The translations under genes were made by a program, and so were the position numbers. From assembly GCF_008373765.1 (NCBI RefSeq), contig NZ_VUJW01000010.1:124001-188000 (forward strand): DNA of 64,000 nucleotides, written 5' to 3'. The notes beneath the pieces are model-generated. The model made no database searches. It saw only the letters and a program-made list of their open reading frames with translations, and had not been told where the DNA came from. The DNA is from Nocardioides antri (GTDB lineage: Bacteria; Actinomycetota; Actinomycetes; Propionibacteriales; Nocardioidaceae). Numbering within the stretch: position 1 is the stretch's first letter; every line of letters starts with the position of its first letter. Shown here one piece after another: positions 16,062-25,372 of the stretch.

Positions 16062-16156
16062 TTCGAGTGCGCCGGGTCGCGGCAGCCCCGGGTCCCAAAA
16101 TCAGCCGCTACGAGCGGCCACGCGCCGTGAGGCGCTCCCGGCCCGGCGCACTCGAA
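16062..16156. other. Nested-hairpin intergenic element
   Basis: A perfect 15-bp outer stem (TTCGAGTGCGCCGGG at 16062-16076 with its complement at 16142-16156) encloses two more perfect hairpins: GCCGCT-ACG-AGCGGC (16104-16118) and GCGCC-GTGA-GGCGC (16122-16135). This branched fold fills much of the 256-base gap upstream of the solute-binding protein gene. It is not a tRNA. It could be a small RNA, a leader structure or a miniature repeat element. Confidence 0.5.
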
Positions 16157-16246
16157 CACCGCGGGGTGCGGCGCGGCATTCTTTCGGCGGCTGTCCTTAC
16201 TGCTGGGTAGGGTGACGCCGGACCACGACAGGGGAGAGAGACCGCG

Positions 16247-17656
16247 ATGTTCAGCCTGGGCCGCTTCGACTGGCGCACGTCCGCCGCCGTCGTCGTCGTG
16301 GCGATCGCTGTCGTGGTCGCGATGGTCCTCTACTCCGACGGCGAGGGTCCCGTCCGCAACGGCGGCGACGGACCGACGACGAGCACGCACGGGATGTCGC
16401 GGCTTGTGTTCGCGGTCTGGGGCAACGACGCGGAGGTCGCCGCCTATCGCGAGGTGGTGGAGGACTACAACCACGATTCGACCGTGGTCGACGTCCACGT
16501 CGAGGCCTGGCCCGACGCGAAGTCCATGCTCGCCGACATCCGGTCCGGCGAGGTGACGCCGGACCTCTACCTCCTGCCGCGCGACGAGCTCGCCGAGACG
16601 CTCGAGGCTGATCGCAACCGGCCCCTGCTCGACCTGCTCGACCCGCGCGGGGTGTCCTTCGGCGACGAGTTCCCGCGCGACGTGCTCTCGGCGTTCGCCG
16701 CCGAGGACAACCTGCAGTGCATGCCCTACGCGAGCTCGCCGATGGTCATCTACTACAACACCGACCTCATCGACTTCGAGAAGATGGCCAACCGCGACCT
16801 GCCGGTCCCGCCGGAGGACCAGGAGTACTGGTCGCTCGAGATGTTCCGTGCGGCGGCGACCTTCGCGAGCCGGCCCCGGATGGACTCCAAGGGCGTCTAC
16901 ATCGAGCCGACGCTGGAGGGCCTGGCGCCGTTCGTCTACGCCGGCGGCGGCCAGCTGTTCGACGACGAGGGTGACCCGTCCTCGCTCGCGCTCTCCGACG
17001 AGGACTCGGTCGACTCGCTCCGGCAGACCCTCGAGGTGCTCCGCGACCCGACGATCACCCTCACCAACCGGCAGGTGCGCCAGAAGACGGCGCTCGAGTG
17101 GTTCCAGGACGGCCGCCTCGGCATGATCGCCGGCTACCGCGACCTCACGCCGGTGCTCCGGGAGACCGAGGGCCTCGACTTCGACGTGATGCCGATGCCC
17201 GAGCTCGACGGCGACGCGACCGTCGGCGACCTGATCGGCGTGTGCGTCGCCGACGGGCCGCAGGAGCGCGTCGAGCAGTCCGCGGACTTCCTGGTCAACC
17301 TGCTCAGCAACGAGGCGCTCAGCACGATCGCGTCGACCGGCTACCTCATGCCGACGAAGATCGACGTCGCCTTCTCCGACGCGTTCCTCCAGCCGGGCCG
17401 GCAGCCCGCCAACGCCCGCGCCTTCGTGGCTGCGACCCGCTCCATCGTCCTGCCGCCGCTCCTCGACGTCTGGCCGCAGCTCGAGGCCGCGGTCGACCCC
17501 GACCTCACCCGCCTGCTCACCCAGCCGCTGTTCGAGGAGGAGCTCGACGCCGAGCTCGAGGCGATCGACGAGAAGTCGAAGGCGGTCCTCGACCCGGAGG
17601 AAACCGAGCCGACGGACGAGCAGAACCCGTCCGGATCGGTGACCTCGACTCCCTAG
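16247..17656 (+). CDS. Extracellular solute-binding protein, membrane-anchored
   Basis: Family 1-like solute-binding protein of 469 residues, the type that delivers sugars or similar ligands to ABC importers. One N-terminal hydrophobic segment (about 12-30) has no lipobox cysteine, so it is probably held by an uncleaved helix rather than as a lipoprotein. The mature part has the fold's marks: YASSPMVIYYNTDLI, a YAGGGQLFDDEG segment and a GLMI-like region before TGYLMPT. An acidic tail ends it. No permease or ATPase gene is adjacent, so its transporter lies elsewhere or it has another role. AGGGGAGAG precedes the ATG, and TAGGGT at 16208 is a possible -10. Confidence 0.8.
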   Translation: MFSLGRFDWRTSAAVVVVAIAVVVAMVLYSDGEGPVRNGGDGPTTSTHGMSRLVFAVWGNDAEVAAYREVVEDYNHDSTVVDVHVEAWPDAKSMLADIRSGEVTPDLYLLPRDELAETLEADRNRPLLDLLDPRGVSFGDEFPRDVLSAFAAEDNLQCMPYASSPMVIYYNTDLIDFEKMANRDLPVPPEDQEYWSLEMFRAAATFASRPRMDSKGVYIEPTLEGLAPFVYAGGGQLFDDEGDPSSLALSDEDSVDSLRQTLEVLRDPTITLTNRQVRQKTALEWFQDGRLGMIAGYRDLTPVLRETEGLDFDVMPMPELDGDATVGDLIGVCVADGPQERVEQSADFLVNLLSNEALSTIASTGYLMPTKIDVAFSDAFLQPGRQPANARAFVAATRSIVLPPLLDVWPQLEAAVDPDLTRLLTQPLFEEELDAELEAIDEKSKAVLDPEETEPTDEQNPSGSVTSTP

Positions 17657-17663
17657 CCGGCGG

Positions 17664-18980
17664 CTACGTCTCGCTCGTCGGGGCCTCGGCGAGGAGCACG
17701 GCCTGCGCGAGCGCCGGAGCGGTGAGGCCGATCTGCCAGCTGCGCGAGCCGAGGTCGCCGAGCTGGTCGATGATCCGCTCGAGCAGCTCCACGGGGTCCC
17801 GCGTGGCCGGCGGCTCCCACATCACGCGGCGGAGGTGGTCGGGCGTCAGCAGGTTCTCGGCCGGGAGGTCGTGCTTCTCGGCGAGCGCCGCGACCGCGGC
17901 GCGCGCCAGCTCGAGCCGGCGGGCGGCCACCGGGCTCTTCTCGGCCCACGCCCGCGGCGCCGGCGGGCCGTCGCCGCGAGGGGTGCGGCTCGGCAGGTCG
18001 GCCTCGTCCATCTCGGCAGCCTTCCGCAACGCCTCCAGCCAGACCGGCGCGAAGCGCGACGCGCCGCGGCCGTGGAAGCCCGGCGTGGACATCAACGCGG
18101 CCCGGCTGGTCGGCATCGCGGTCGCGGCCGCGATGATCGAGGCGTCCGGGATCAGCCGGCCGGGCGTGACGTCCCGCTCACGGGCCAGCGCGTCGCGGGC
18201 CTCCCACAGCGCCCGGACGGCGGCGAGCGCGCGGCGCCCCCGCACCTTGTGCAGCCCCGACGTACGACGCCACGCCTCTGCCCGGACGGTCGGCTCGAAC
18301 GAGCGCAGGTTGTCGAACTCCTGACGTGCCCAGTCCTCCTTGCCGGCCGCGACGAGCTGGTCGGCGAGCAGCTGGCGCAGCTCGACGAGCACCTCGACGT
18401 CGAGCGCGGCGTACTCCAGCCACGGCTCGGGCAGCGGCCGCGTCGACCAGTCGACGGCGGAGTGCTCCTTCTTCATCCGGGCGCCCAGCAGCGTCTCGAC
18501 CAGGGTGGCGAGCCCGACCCGCGGGTAGTTCAGCAGCCGCCCTGCGAGCTCGGTGTCGAACAGCGACGCCGGCGTGAGGCCGACCTCCGCCAGGCAGGGC
18601 AGGTCCTGCGTCGCGGCGTGCAGGATCCACTCCGCGTCCCCGATCGCCTCCTGCAGCGGGGCGAGCGACGACAGCGGGATGGGGTCGATCAGCCCGGTGC
18701 CGGCGCCCTCCCGGCGGACCTGGATCAGGTAGGCGCGATTGGAGTAGCGGTAGCCCGACGCCCGCTCGGCGTCGATCGCGACCGGCCCGGTGCCGGCGGC
18801 CACCTTGGCGGCGTACTCCGCCAGCGCCTCGTCGGTCTCGATCACCGGTGGCAGGCCGTCGCCGAGCGCGAGCAGCGCCACCTCGGGCTCGACCTCGGGC
18901 TGGGCTTCGGGCTGGGCTTCGGGCTGGGCCGCCTCGGCCTCCGGATCGGTCTCGGGGGCGGGGACGTCTTCCGACGGCAT
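17664..18980 (-). CDS. Ribonuclease D-like 3'-5' exonuclease with HRDC domain
   Basis: DEDD-superfamily exoribonuclease acting on structured RNA 3' ends, 438 residues. The exonuclease motifs are visible: IDAERASG, the HAATQDLPCL segment and YAALDVEVL. Helical HRDC-type repeats fill the C-terminal half. The first 35 residues are an acidic Pro/Glu/Gln repeat (PEAQPEAQPEVEPEV) from a tandem DNA repeat. ATG 18980 shares one base with the stop of the DUF3000 gene (TGATG), so the two are coupled; actinobacteria often keep this pair together. Confidence 0.9.
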   Translation of the reverse strand: MPSEDVPAPETDPEAEAAQPEAQPEAQPEVEPEVALLALGDGLPPVIETDEALAEYAAKVAAGTGPVAIDAERASGYRYSNRAYLIQVRREGAGTGLIDPIPLSSLAPLQEAIGDAEWILHAATQDLPCLAEVGLTPASLFDTELAGRLLNYPRVGLATLVETLLGARMKKEHSAVDWSTRPLPEPWLEYAALDVEVLVELRQLLADQLVAAGKEDWARQEFDNLRSFEPTVRAEAWRRTSGLHKVRGRRALAAVRALWEARDALARERDVTPGRLIPDASIIAAATAMPTSRAALMSTPGFHGRGASRFAPVWLEALRKAAEMDEADLPSRTPRGDGPPAPRAWAEKSPVAARRLELARAAVAALAEKHDLPAENLLTPDHLRRVMWEPPATRDPVELLERIIDQLGDLGSRSWQIGLTAPALAQAVLLAEAPTSET

Positions 18981-19594
18981 CAGAGCGTTGAGCCTCGCTG
19001 GCCACGTCGCGAGGGCATCACCGCGACCCCGTCGGGCACCGGCTCGAGCCCGCCTGCCGTGCAGAGCAGCTCGCCCCAGGCCTCGACGTGGGCGGCCAGC
19101 TGCGGCGCGTCGGTCGGCGTCCACGACGCCCGCACCTCCAGCTGCGCCGAGCCGCCGTCGCCGGCCATGGTGCCGTAGCTGTCCGTCGCGACCCTGGTGA
19201 CCGTGCCCGACAGCATGATGTGCGCCGCGCCATGCGACTCGAGCGCGTCGGTCAGCCACGTCCACCCGACGTCGGTCAGCATCGGGTCGGTCGCGAGCGC
19301 GTGGTCGATCTCGGCGCGGCAGTAGGCCACGCAGCGGTAGGTGCCGTCCCACGCGTCGTTGCCGGCAGGGTCGTGCAGCAGCACGATCCGGCCGGTCGCG
19401 ACCTCCTCGCCGTCCACCGTCACATCGGCGGAGAGCGCGGTCGCGTAGGGCGCGATCCGCTGCGGCGCCGGCATCTCCTCGCAGAAGACCTCCGGCCGCA
19501 GGACAGCCGCTCGCATGCTGGCCACGGCGGCAAGGAACTCCGGGGGCTCGCCGGCAGCGCCGGACCCCTGGTGCGTCTCCTGCCGGGCGACCAT
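18980..19594 (-). CDS. DUF3000 family protein
   Basis: A 204-residue actinobacterial protein matching DUF3000: FLAAVASMRAAVLRPEV near the N-terminus, LHDPAGNDAWDGTYRCVAYCRAEID in the middle and EAWGELLCTAGG at the end. Function unknown. ATG 19594 is the first in-frame ATG with reasonable lead; the frame runs on upstream with Arg-rich sequence unlike the family. It is translationally coupled to the RNase D-like gene, suggesting linked roles in RNA metabolism. It is divergent from hemE. Confidence 0.85.
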   Translation of the reverse strand: MVARQETHQGSGAAGEPPEFLAAVASMRAAVLRPEVFCEEMPAPQRIAPYATALSADVTVDGEEVATGRIVLLHDPAGNDAWDGTYRCVAYCRAEIDHALATDPMLTDVGWTWLTDALESHGAAHIMLSGTVTRVATDSYGTMAGDGGSAQLEVRASWTPTDAPQLAAHVEAWGELLCTAGGLEPVPDGVAVMPSRRGQRGSTL

Positions 19595-19612
19595 AGGGCC
19601 ACCATAGGAGAC

Positions 19613-19635
19613 GCCGCGGGGATCCGACCCGCGGC
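19613..19635. promoter_or_regulatory. Inverted repeat in the DUF3000/hemE divergent gap
   Basis: GCCGCGGG, a 7-base spacer, then CCCGCGGC: a perfect 8-bp dyad 19 bases upstream of the DUF3000 start and 98 upstream of hemE. Candidate operator for either gene; no matching regulator is in the window. Confidence 0.35.
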
Positions 19636-19733
19636 GCGCCGCCCCGCAGGCCCGGTCCAGGGGCTGCGGCGGGGTCGGCAAGCGCCGCCGGCGATGTGCG
19701 CAGGACGAGGCAACCTGAGAGCCTTTCCCTGAC

Positions 19734-20786
19734 ATGGGACAGCCTCACGACCTCAGCGACAGCGCATTCCTCAAGGCGGTGCGTGGCGAGCCCGTGCCCC
19801 ACATCCCGGTGTGGTTCATGCGGCAGGCCGGCCGTTCCCTCCCGGAGTACCTCGCGGTCCGCGAGGGCACCAACATGCTCGAGTCGTGCATGAACGCCGA
19901 GCTGGTGACGGAGATCACGCTCCAGCCGGTCCGCCGCTACGGCGTCGACGCCGCGATCTTCTTCTCCGACATCGTGCTGCCGCTGAAGGCAGTCGGTGTC
20001 GACCTCGACATCAAGCCCGGGGTCGGTCCGGTCGTCGCCCGCCCGGTCCGGACCGTGGCCGACGTCGAGGCGATCCCCGACCTCACGCCCGACCACGTCC
20101 CGTTCATCACCGAGGCCGTTCGCACCCTCACCGGTGAGCTCGCCGGCATGAACGGCGGCACCCCGCTGATCGGGTTCGCGGGAGCGCCGTTCACCGTCGC
20201 GTCCTACCTCGTCGAGGGCGGCCCGTCCAAGGAGCACGCCAAGACCAAGGCCCTCATGTTCGGGGCGCCCGACGTCTGGGACGCGCTGATGCGCAAGATC
20301 GCCGGGATCTCCGCTGCGTTCCTCGAGGTCCAGGTCGCAGCGGGCGCCTCCGCAATCCAGCTCTTCGACTCGTGGGCCGGCGCGCTGACGCCCGGTGACT
20401 ACGAGCGCCACGTGATGCCGCACTCCGCGTCGGTGCTGGAGCGGGTGGGCGCGCTCGGCGTACCCCGCATCCACTTCGGCGTCGGTACGACGAACCTGCT
20501 CACCCTCATGGGCGAGGCGGGTGCCGACGTGGTCGGTGTCGACTGGCGCACGCCGCTGCCGACGGCGATCCCGATGGTGGGCGACCGCGCCGTGCAGGGC
20601 AACCTCGACCCGACGCTGGTGTTCGCCCCGACCGACGTGATGACCGCCCGCGCCGCGGAGATCATCGAGGCCGGCCGCGCCGCGAAGGGCCACGTCTTCA
20701 ACCTCGGCCACGGCGTGATCCCGACGACGGACCCCGACCAGCTGGCCCGGCTGACGGAGTTCGTGCAGAGCTACCCGCTCCGCTAG
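19734..20786 (+). CDS. hemE: Uroporphyrinogen decarboxylase
   Basis: HemE removes four acetate carboxyl groups from uroporphyrinogen III to give coproporphyrinogen III, in the cytosol. The signature [15 protein letters not shown] is near the N-terminus, followed by the family's [12 protein letters not shown] and the HFGVGT region; 350 residues is full length. It begins a heme locus that continues with cgoX and chdC downstream. Its last four bases overlap the antisense NYN gene. Confidence 0.96.
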   Translation: MGQPHDLSDSAFLKAVRGEPVPHIPVWFMRQAGRSLPEYLAVREGTNMLESCMNAELVTEITLQPVRRYGVDAAIFFSDIVLPLKAVGVDLDIKPGVGPVVARPVRTVADVEAIPDLTPDHVPFITEAVRTLTGELAGMNGGTPLIGFAGAPFTVASYLVEGGPSKEHAKTKALMFGAPDVWDALMRKIAGISAAFLEVQVAAGASAIQLFDSWAGALTPGDYERHVMPHSASVLERVGALGVPRIHFGVGTTNLLTLMGEAGADVVGVDWRTPLPTAIPMVGDRAVQGNLDPTLVFAPTDVMTARAAEIIEAGRAAKGHVFNLGHGVIPTTDPDQLARLTEFVQSYPLR

Positions 20787-21586
20787 GCCTTCTTCCTCGC
20801 GGTCGCCTTCCTCGCCGACGCCTTCTTGACGGGGGCGCTCGTCGCGGGCGCTCGTGACTTGAGGCTGACCTGCATCCCGCTGCCGCTGCCGGTGACGGTC
20901 AGGTAGGGCTCGCCCTGGAGCAGCGTCGACAGCTTCGGCTTCCCGTAGAGGCGCGGGTCGAACGACGCGCTGGCCGAGCGGAGGTAGTTGCCCAGGGCGC
21001 TCACCGACACCGCGCCGTCGTCGCCGGACGTCGCGTTGATCGCCCGGGTCAGCAGGCTCTGCAGGTTGGGCAGCGGAGCCTCGTCCGAGGTCGGGTCCCC
21101 GGTGTCGGTGGTGTCCCCGGCCTCGGCCGGCCTGCTCTGGCTGTCGTTGTCGCCGAGCACCTCCAGGTAGATGAACCGGTCGACCGCCGCCACCAGCGAG
21201 GCCGGGGTCTTCTTCAGACCGATGCCGTAGACGGTCTTGCCCGACTCCCGCAGCCGGGTGGCGAGGCCGGTGAAGTCGCTGTCGCTCGACACCAGCGCGA
21301 AGGCGTCGACGTTGCCGGTGTAGAGCAGGTCCATCGCGTCGATGATCAGGGCGGAGTCGGTGGAGTTCTTGCCGGTGGTGTAGGCGAACTGCTGCTTCGG
21401 CGCGATCGCGTGCTGGTTGAGCTCCTTCTTCCAGCCGCTGAGCTGCGGGGTCGTCCAGTCGCCGTACGCGCGCTTCACCGTCGCCACGCCGTACGACGCC
21501 AGCTCGTCGAAGAGAGCCCGGGCATGCTTGGGCGAGGTGTTGTCGGCGTCGATGAGGACCGCCAGGCGCGCGTTGGGGGTGGACAT
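20783..21586 (-). CDS. NYN-domain protein with OST-HTH-like C-terminal region
   Basis: A 267-residue protein. The N-terminal NYN/PIN-like nuclease domain shows [10 protein letters not shown] (10-19), a central [15 protein letters not shown] and VSSDSDF (about residue 100), the acidic residues of this metal-dependent RNase fold. A second domain (about 175-245) resembles an OST-HTH/LOTUS RNA-binding fold, and the tail is a Lys/Ala-rich basic stretch. Probable role: RNA cleavage or binding. It lies antisense between hemE and cgoX and overlaps the hemE end by four bases. Confidence 0.8.
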   Translation of the reverse strand: MSTPNARLAVLIDADNTSPKHARALFDELASYGVATVKRAYGDWTTPQLSGWKKELNQHAIAPKQQFAYTTGKNSTDSALIIDAMDLLYTGNVDAFALVSSDSDFTGLATRLRESGKTVYGIGLKKTPASLVAAVDRFIYLEVLGDNDSQSRPAEAGDTTDTGDPTSDEAPLPNLQSLLTRAINATSGDDGAVSVSALGNYLRSASASFDPRLYGKPKLSTLLQGEPYLTVTGSGSGMQVSLKSRAPATSAPVKKASARKATARKKA

Positions 21587-21627
21587 GCCCCCATCATGGC
21601 CTGCGCGTCGTCTGCCACGCTTGACCC

Positions 21628-23007
21628 GTGCGGCGGTTCATCGTGGTGGGTGGCGGGATCAGCGGGCTCACCGCTGCCCGCGATCTCGCGGACGCCGGCC
21701 ACGACGTCCTCCTCCTCGAGGCGACCGACCGGCTCGGCGGCAAGCTGCGGCGTGGAGAGGTCGCCGGCGTGACCGTCGACGTCGGCGCGGAGGCGATGAT
21801 CAACCGCCGGCCGGAGGCGGTCGCCCTCGCGACCGCGGTCGGGCTACCGGTCACGCATCCCACCGCGGCCACCTCGCGGGTCTGGACCCGCGGCGCGCTG
21901 CGTCCGCTCCCGCGGACGCTGATGGGCGCCCCCCTCGACCTCGACCAGCTCGAGGCCAGCGGGATCCTCTCCCCGGAGGGCGTCACCCGCGCGCGCCACC
22001 AGCAGGTCCCGCACCCGGACGGCGACGTCTCCGTCGGCGACCTCGTCGCCGCGCGGTACGGCGACGAGGTGGTCGATCGTCTCGTCGAGCCGCTGCTGGG
22101 CGGGGTGTACGCCGGACAGGCCCGCGCCATCTCCGCCCGCGCTGCCGTCCCGCAGCTCCTCGACCTGCTCACTCGCGACCAGATCAGCGTCCCGGATCCG
22201 CCGACGGCGGCTGCGCCGGTCTTCGCCGGCGTCCCGGGAGGGATGTGGCAGCTCCCGGAAGCGGTCGCCGCAGCCCTCGCCGGAAGCGGCCGGGTCGACG
22301 TCCGCCGGGACGTGGTCGTGCGGGAGGTGCGGCGTACTCCCGAGGGCCTCGCCGTCGTCGCCGACCAGCTCGGGATCGTCTCGGTGGAGGCCGCGGACGG
22401 CGTCGTCGTCGCGACCCCTGCCGCGCCCACCGCACGGATGCTGGCCGACCTCGCGCCGGTCGCGGCGCGTGAGCTCGCGGGGATCGACTACGCGTCGTCC
22501 GCGCTCGTCACCTTCGCGTTCCGCGCCGACCCCGACGTCACCGCCGCGATCGACGTCGGCGCCTCCGGGTTCCTGGTGCCGCCAGTCGACGGCCGCGCGG
22601 TGAAAGCCGCGACGTTCTCGTTCGCCAAGTGGGAGTGGGTGCGGGCGGCGGGTCTCGACAAGCTCGACCACCAAACGGACCTCTTGTTGTTCCGCACCTC
22701 GCTCGGCCGGCACGGCGAGGAGCAGGCCCTCCAGGTGCCCGACGACGAGCTGGTCCGGGCTTCTCTCGAGGACCTCGCTGCCGCGACCGGCTTGACGGCG
22801 GCGCCCGTCGACGCCGTCGTCCAGCGGTGGGGCGGGGGACTGCCGCAGTACGCCGTCGGCCACGTCGAACGGGTCGCCCGGATCCGGGCCGCCGTCGCCG
22901 AGGTGCCGGGCCTGGCCGTCTGCGGAGCGGCCTACGACGGCGTCGGCATCGCCGCCTGCGTCGCATCGGGGCACCGGGCGGCGGGCGAGGTCGCCGCCGC
23001 TGGTTGA
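21628..23007 (+). CDS. cgoX: Coproporphyrinogen III oxidase (protoporphyrinogen oxidase family, HemY type)
   Basis: FAD-dependent oxidase of the HemY/CgoX family, which in Gram-positive bacteria oxidises coproporphyrinogen III to coproporphyrin III. The FAD loop GGGISG is at 8-13 with [16 protein letters not shown] after it; the C-terminus has [12 protein letters not shown] and the [13 protein letters not shown] flavin-binding end. 459 residues. Pairing with ChdC supports the coproporphyrin-dependent branch. GTG 21628 follows CACGCT by six bases. A near copy of repeat B lies in frame at 22651-22672. The stop codon is inside repeat A. Confidence 0.9.
   Translation: MRRFIVVGGGISGLTAARDLADAGHDVLLLEATDRLGGKLRRGEVAGVTVDVGAEAMINRRPEAVALATAVGLPVTHPTAATSRVWTRGALRPLPRTLMGAPLDLDQLEASGILSPEGVTRARHQQVPHPDGDVSVGDLVAARYGDEVVDRLVEPLLGGVYAGQARAISARAAVPQLLDLLTRDQISVPDPPTAAAPVFAGVPGGMWQLPEAVAAALAGSGRVDVRRDVVVREVRRTPEGLAVVADQLGIVSVEAADGVVVATPAAPTARMLADLAPVAARELAGIDYASSALVTFAFRADPDVTAAIDVGASGFLVPPVDGRAVKAATFSFAKWEWVRAAGLDKLDHQTDLLLFRTSLGRHGEEQALQVPDDELVRASLEDLAAATGLTAAPVDAVVQRWGGGLPQYAVGHVERVARIRAAVAEVPGLAVCGAAYDGVGIAACVASGHRAAGEVAAAG
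22651..22672. repeat. Near copy of repeat B inside cgoX
   Basis: GGTCTCGACAAGCTCGACCA differs from the repeat B consensus by one base. It encodes GLDKLDHQ in cgoX. The match may be chance given the common codons, so this copy is less certain. Confidence 0.4.
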
Positions 23008-23085
23008 GGTGCGAGCGGAGCGAGCCTCGAACCAAGGCGACGGAGGTTTCGAGGCTCGGCGCCGGGGCGCCTCGCACCTCAACCA
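23001..23085. repeat. Palindromic dispersed repeat A, full copy
   Basis: Arms TGGTTGAGGTGCGAG (23001-23015) and its exact complement (23071-23085) enclose a second pair, CGAGCCTCGA (23021-23030) with its complement (23049-23058). It covers the cgoX stop and most of the gap to chdC. It resembles REP-type elements and could also act as an RNA stem between the two heme genes. Confidence 0.75.
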
Positions 23086-23107
23086 CCGACGGCGCCACAA
23101 TGGAGGC

Positions 23108-23833
23108 ATGAGCGACCCGCAGGCGCACATCAAGTCCAACGCCGCCAAGATCAACGAGCTCAACGACACCGTCCGCTTCACGATGTGGTCGGTGTTCAGG
23201 CTCGAGCGTCCGCTCGGCGGCGACGACGTCGTGCGCAAGAGCGAGGCGGCCGAGGTCGAGGCCCTGCTCGCCGATCTCGCCGGCGAGGACGTCGTGGTGC
23301 GCGGGGTCTACGACGTCGCCGGTCTCCGCGCCGACGCCGACCTCATGGTGTGGTGGCACGCGGAGTCCAGCGACCGGCTCCAGCAGGCCTATCACCGGCT
23401 CCGCCGTACGGCGTTCGGCTCGCGGCTGGCGCCGGTGTGGTCGCAGATGGCGCTGCACCGGCCGGCGGAGTTCAACCGCAGCCACCTGCCGGCCTTTCTC
23501 GCCGACGAGCGCGCCCACGCCTACGTCGCTGTCTACCCCTTCGTCCGCTCCTACGAGTGGTACCTCCTCGAGGACGCAGAGCGTCGCCGCCTGCTCGCGG
23601 AGCACGGCCAGATGGCGCGCGACTACCCCGACGTCCGGGCCAACACGGTGCCGTCGTTCGCGCTCGGCGACTACGAGTGGATCCTCGCGTTCGAAGCCGA
23701 CGACCTGACCCGGATCGTCGACCTCATGCGCCACCTGCGCGGCTCCGAGACCCGCCGCCACGTGCGCGAGGAGGTGCCGTTCTACACCGGCGCCCGGGTC
23801 GACGTCGCCGACCTGATCGACCGGCTGCCCTGA
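23108..23833 (+). CDS. chdC: Coproheme decarboxylase (HemQ/ChdC)
   Basis: Chlorite-dismutase-fold enzyme that decarboxylates coproheme to heme b with peroxide, the last step of the coproporphyrin pathway. The 241-residue protein has the N-terminal [14 protein letters not shown] strand, the [13 protein letters not shown] segment with the likely catalytic tyrosine Y143, and [12 protein letters not shown]-like helix before a C-terminal EEVPFYTG end. The usual positions of MALHRPAEF match the family. ATG 23108 has CACAAT six bases upstream. The ferrochelatase (cpfC) gene is not in the window. Confidence 0.93.
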   Translation: MSDPQAHIKSNAAKINELNDTVRFTMWSVFRLERPLGGDDVVRKSEAAEVEALLADLAGEDVVVRGVYDVAGLRADADLMVWWHAESSDRLQQAYHRLRRTAFGSRLAPVWSQMALHRPAEFNRSHLPAFLADERAHAYVAVYPFVRSYEWYLLEDAERRRLLAEHGQMARDYPDVRANTVPSFALGDYEWILAFEADDLTRIVDLMRHLRGSETRRHVREEVPFYTGARVDVADLIDRLP

Positions 23834-23890
23834 CCGGCCCGTGGCGGCGATTCTTTACCCGAGGCCGGCGTGATCGCACCGGCCGCTGGG

Positions 23891-23896
23891 TAGCCT
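23891..23896 (+). promoter_or_regulatory. -10 box for msrB
   Basis: TAGCCT ends seven bases before ATG 23904 in the 70-base gap after chdC, which fits a leaderless msrB transcript. Confidence 0.5.
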
Positions 23897-23903
23897 CGGC
23901 GAC

Positions 23904-24308
23904 ATGACCTACAACGTGGAGAAGACCGACGAGGAGTGGCGCTCGGAGCTCACTCCCGAGGAGTACGCCGTGCTCCGCAAGGCCGGCACAGAGCGGGCGT
24001 TCACCGGTGAGTACACCGACGTCGAGACCAAGGGTGTCTACCGTTGCAAGGCGTGCCAGGCCAAGCTCTTCGAGTCGGACACGAAGTTCCACTCCGGTTG
24101 CGGCTGGCCGAGCTTCTACCAGCCCCTCAGCGACACGATCGAGTACATCGAGGACAACTCCCACGGGATGAAGCGCACCGAGGTCCGCTGCGCGAACTGC
24201 GGCTCGCACCTCGGCCACGTCTTCCCCGACGGCTACGGCACCCCGACGGGTGACCGCTACTGCATCAACTCGATCAGTCTGACCCTGGAGCCGGCCGACT
24301 CGGAGTGA
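23904..24308 (+). CDS. msrB: Peptide methionine (R)-S-oxide reductase MsrB
   Basis: Repairs methionine-R-sulfoxide in proteins, cytosolic. The four zinc cysteines C48, C51, C96 and C99 and the catalytic C120 in GDRYCINS are present, as is [10 protein letters not shown]. 134 residues is full length for a single-domain MsrB. It has its own leaderless-type promoter (TAGCCT). It ends seven bases before the converging secreted-protein gene. Confidence 0.96.
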   Translation: MTYNVEKTDEEWRSELTPEEYAVLRKAGTERAFTGEYTDVETKGVYRCKACQAKLFESDTKFHSGCGWPSFYQPLSDTIEYIEDNSHGMKRTEVRCANCGSHLGHVFPDGYGTPTGDRYCINSISLTLEPADSE

Positions 24309-24315
24309 CGCGGGC

Positions 24316-25305
24316 TCAGCGCTCGCAGCTCTCCTCGACCTCGGCCCTGCAGAGGTCGCGACCGCGGTCGCCGGTGGCGGTGTCGCGGCCGAGGCCGCCG
24401 TACAGCTCGTCGTTCCCGGTGGTGCCGACCATCAGGTCGTCCCCACCGCCGCCCTGGGCGACGGTCCGGACCCGCTCGCACCCGCCGCTGCCGGCTGCCT
24501 GCAGGCGGTCGTTGCCGCCGCGGCCGAGCAACGAGCTGCGGCAGGCCGCGACGGAGACGTGGTTGGCGTCGTTCCCCCCGCGCACCGTGACCGCCGGCAC
24601 GACGTGGGTGCCGGCGCGGACGACGTCGAGCACCTGGAAGCCGGTCGCCTCGCCGCTCGCCTTCCCGTCGATCGCGATCGTCCCGGTCTCGAGGTCGAAC
24701 GACGCCGTGGAGCAGCCGCGGCAGGTGGTGGTGAGCTCGTCGGGCCCCTCGTCGCCGTCGACCACGAGCCCGGCCCGCGGGCGGTCCGCCGACAGCGTGT
24801 CCCCCTCCTTGCCCAGCTCGGCCACCACGTCGCCCGGGTACTGCCGGTCGACCTTGACGTAGTCCTTCCCGCCGTCGGTCCGGACCAGCTTGCGGTCCGC
24901 GGCCACGCCCGACCGCACGTACACCCGGTCGACCTGGGGGCCGCCGAGGAACCGGTCATCACCCGAGCTGCCCTCGACACCCGTCTCGCCGAGCACCGTC
25001 GCGAGGCGGTCGCCGCGGAACCGGGTCGCGTCGACCAGGTCGTCGCCCCCGCCGGGAACGACGTAGGCGGGGCGCAGGCGCGTCACGCAGATGACGTCGG
25101 CGCCGTTGAGCGTGCGTACGACGCTCGCGCCGTTCGTCACCACGACGTCCGGACCGGGCGTGGTCGTGAGCTCCTCGCCCGAGATGCCGACGTGGGTCGC
25201 CACCTCGCCGCGACAGGTCGGCTGGCCGGGAGCGTGGGCCTCGACGGGCTGGGGCAGGACAGTGAGGGCAGCCAGCACGAGGGCCGCCGAGAGTGTCGCC
25301 TTCAC
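24316..25305 (-). CDS. Secreted protein with RTX-like calcium-binding repeats
   Basis: Exported 329-residue protein. A signal peptide (about 1-23, ending VEAHA) is followed by Asp/Gly-rich segments of the hemolysin-type calcium-binding class: GGGDDLVDATRF, GSSGDDRFLGG, GRGGNDRLQAAG and GGGGDDLMVGTTGNDELYGG. Nonapeptides are degenerate and spread along the chain, with paired cysteines (for example CRGCS). GTG 25305 is preferred because GGAGG precedes it and it opens the signal peptide. Likely a cell-surface or secreted calcium-binding protein; no catalytic domain is visible. Confidence 0.8.
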   Translation of the reverse strand: MKATLSAALVLAALTVLPQPVEAHAPGQPTCRGEVATHVGISGEELTTTPGPDVVVTNGASVVRTLNGADVICVTRLRPAYVVPGGGDDLVDATRFRGDRLATVLGETGVEGSSGDDRFLGGPQVDRVYVRSGVAADRKLVRTDGGKDYVKVDRQYPGDVVAELGKEGDTLSADRPRAGLVVDGDEGPDELTTTCRGCSTASFDLETGTIAIDGKASGEATGFQVLDVVRAGTHVVPAVTVRGGNDANHVSVAACRSSLLGRGGNDRLQAAGSGGCERVRTVAQGGGGDDLMVGTTGNDELYGGLGRDTATGDRGRDLCRAEVEESCER

Positions 25306-25372
25306 ACAACCTCCGACGCGTCCTGCCGTGCAGAGGTTGCACGGCGGTCCTGGGATTTTGCCGATGATAGGG

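Noticed and set aside
16062-16076. TTCGAGT resembling a tRNA T-loop
   Set aside because: No 7-bp acceptor, D-arm or anticodon arm can be built around it; it is part of the nested hairpin.
18889-18932. Tandem repeat as a CRISPR or mobile repeat
   Set aside because: It is a short coding repeat (Pro-Glu-Ala-Gln units) at the RNase D N-terminus, with no spacers.
18983-20711. Upstream extension of the RNase D frame
   Set aside because: The extra part overlaps DUF3000 and hemE in the wrong frame; the family start fits ATG 18980.
24316-25305. RTX toxin or adhesin call
   Set aside because: The Asp/Gly repeats are few and degenerate, and there is no type I secretion gene or toxin domain; only a calcium-binding secreted protein is supported.
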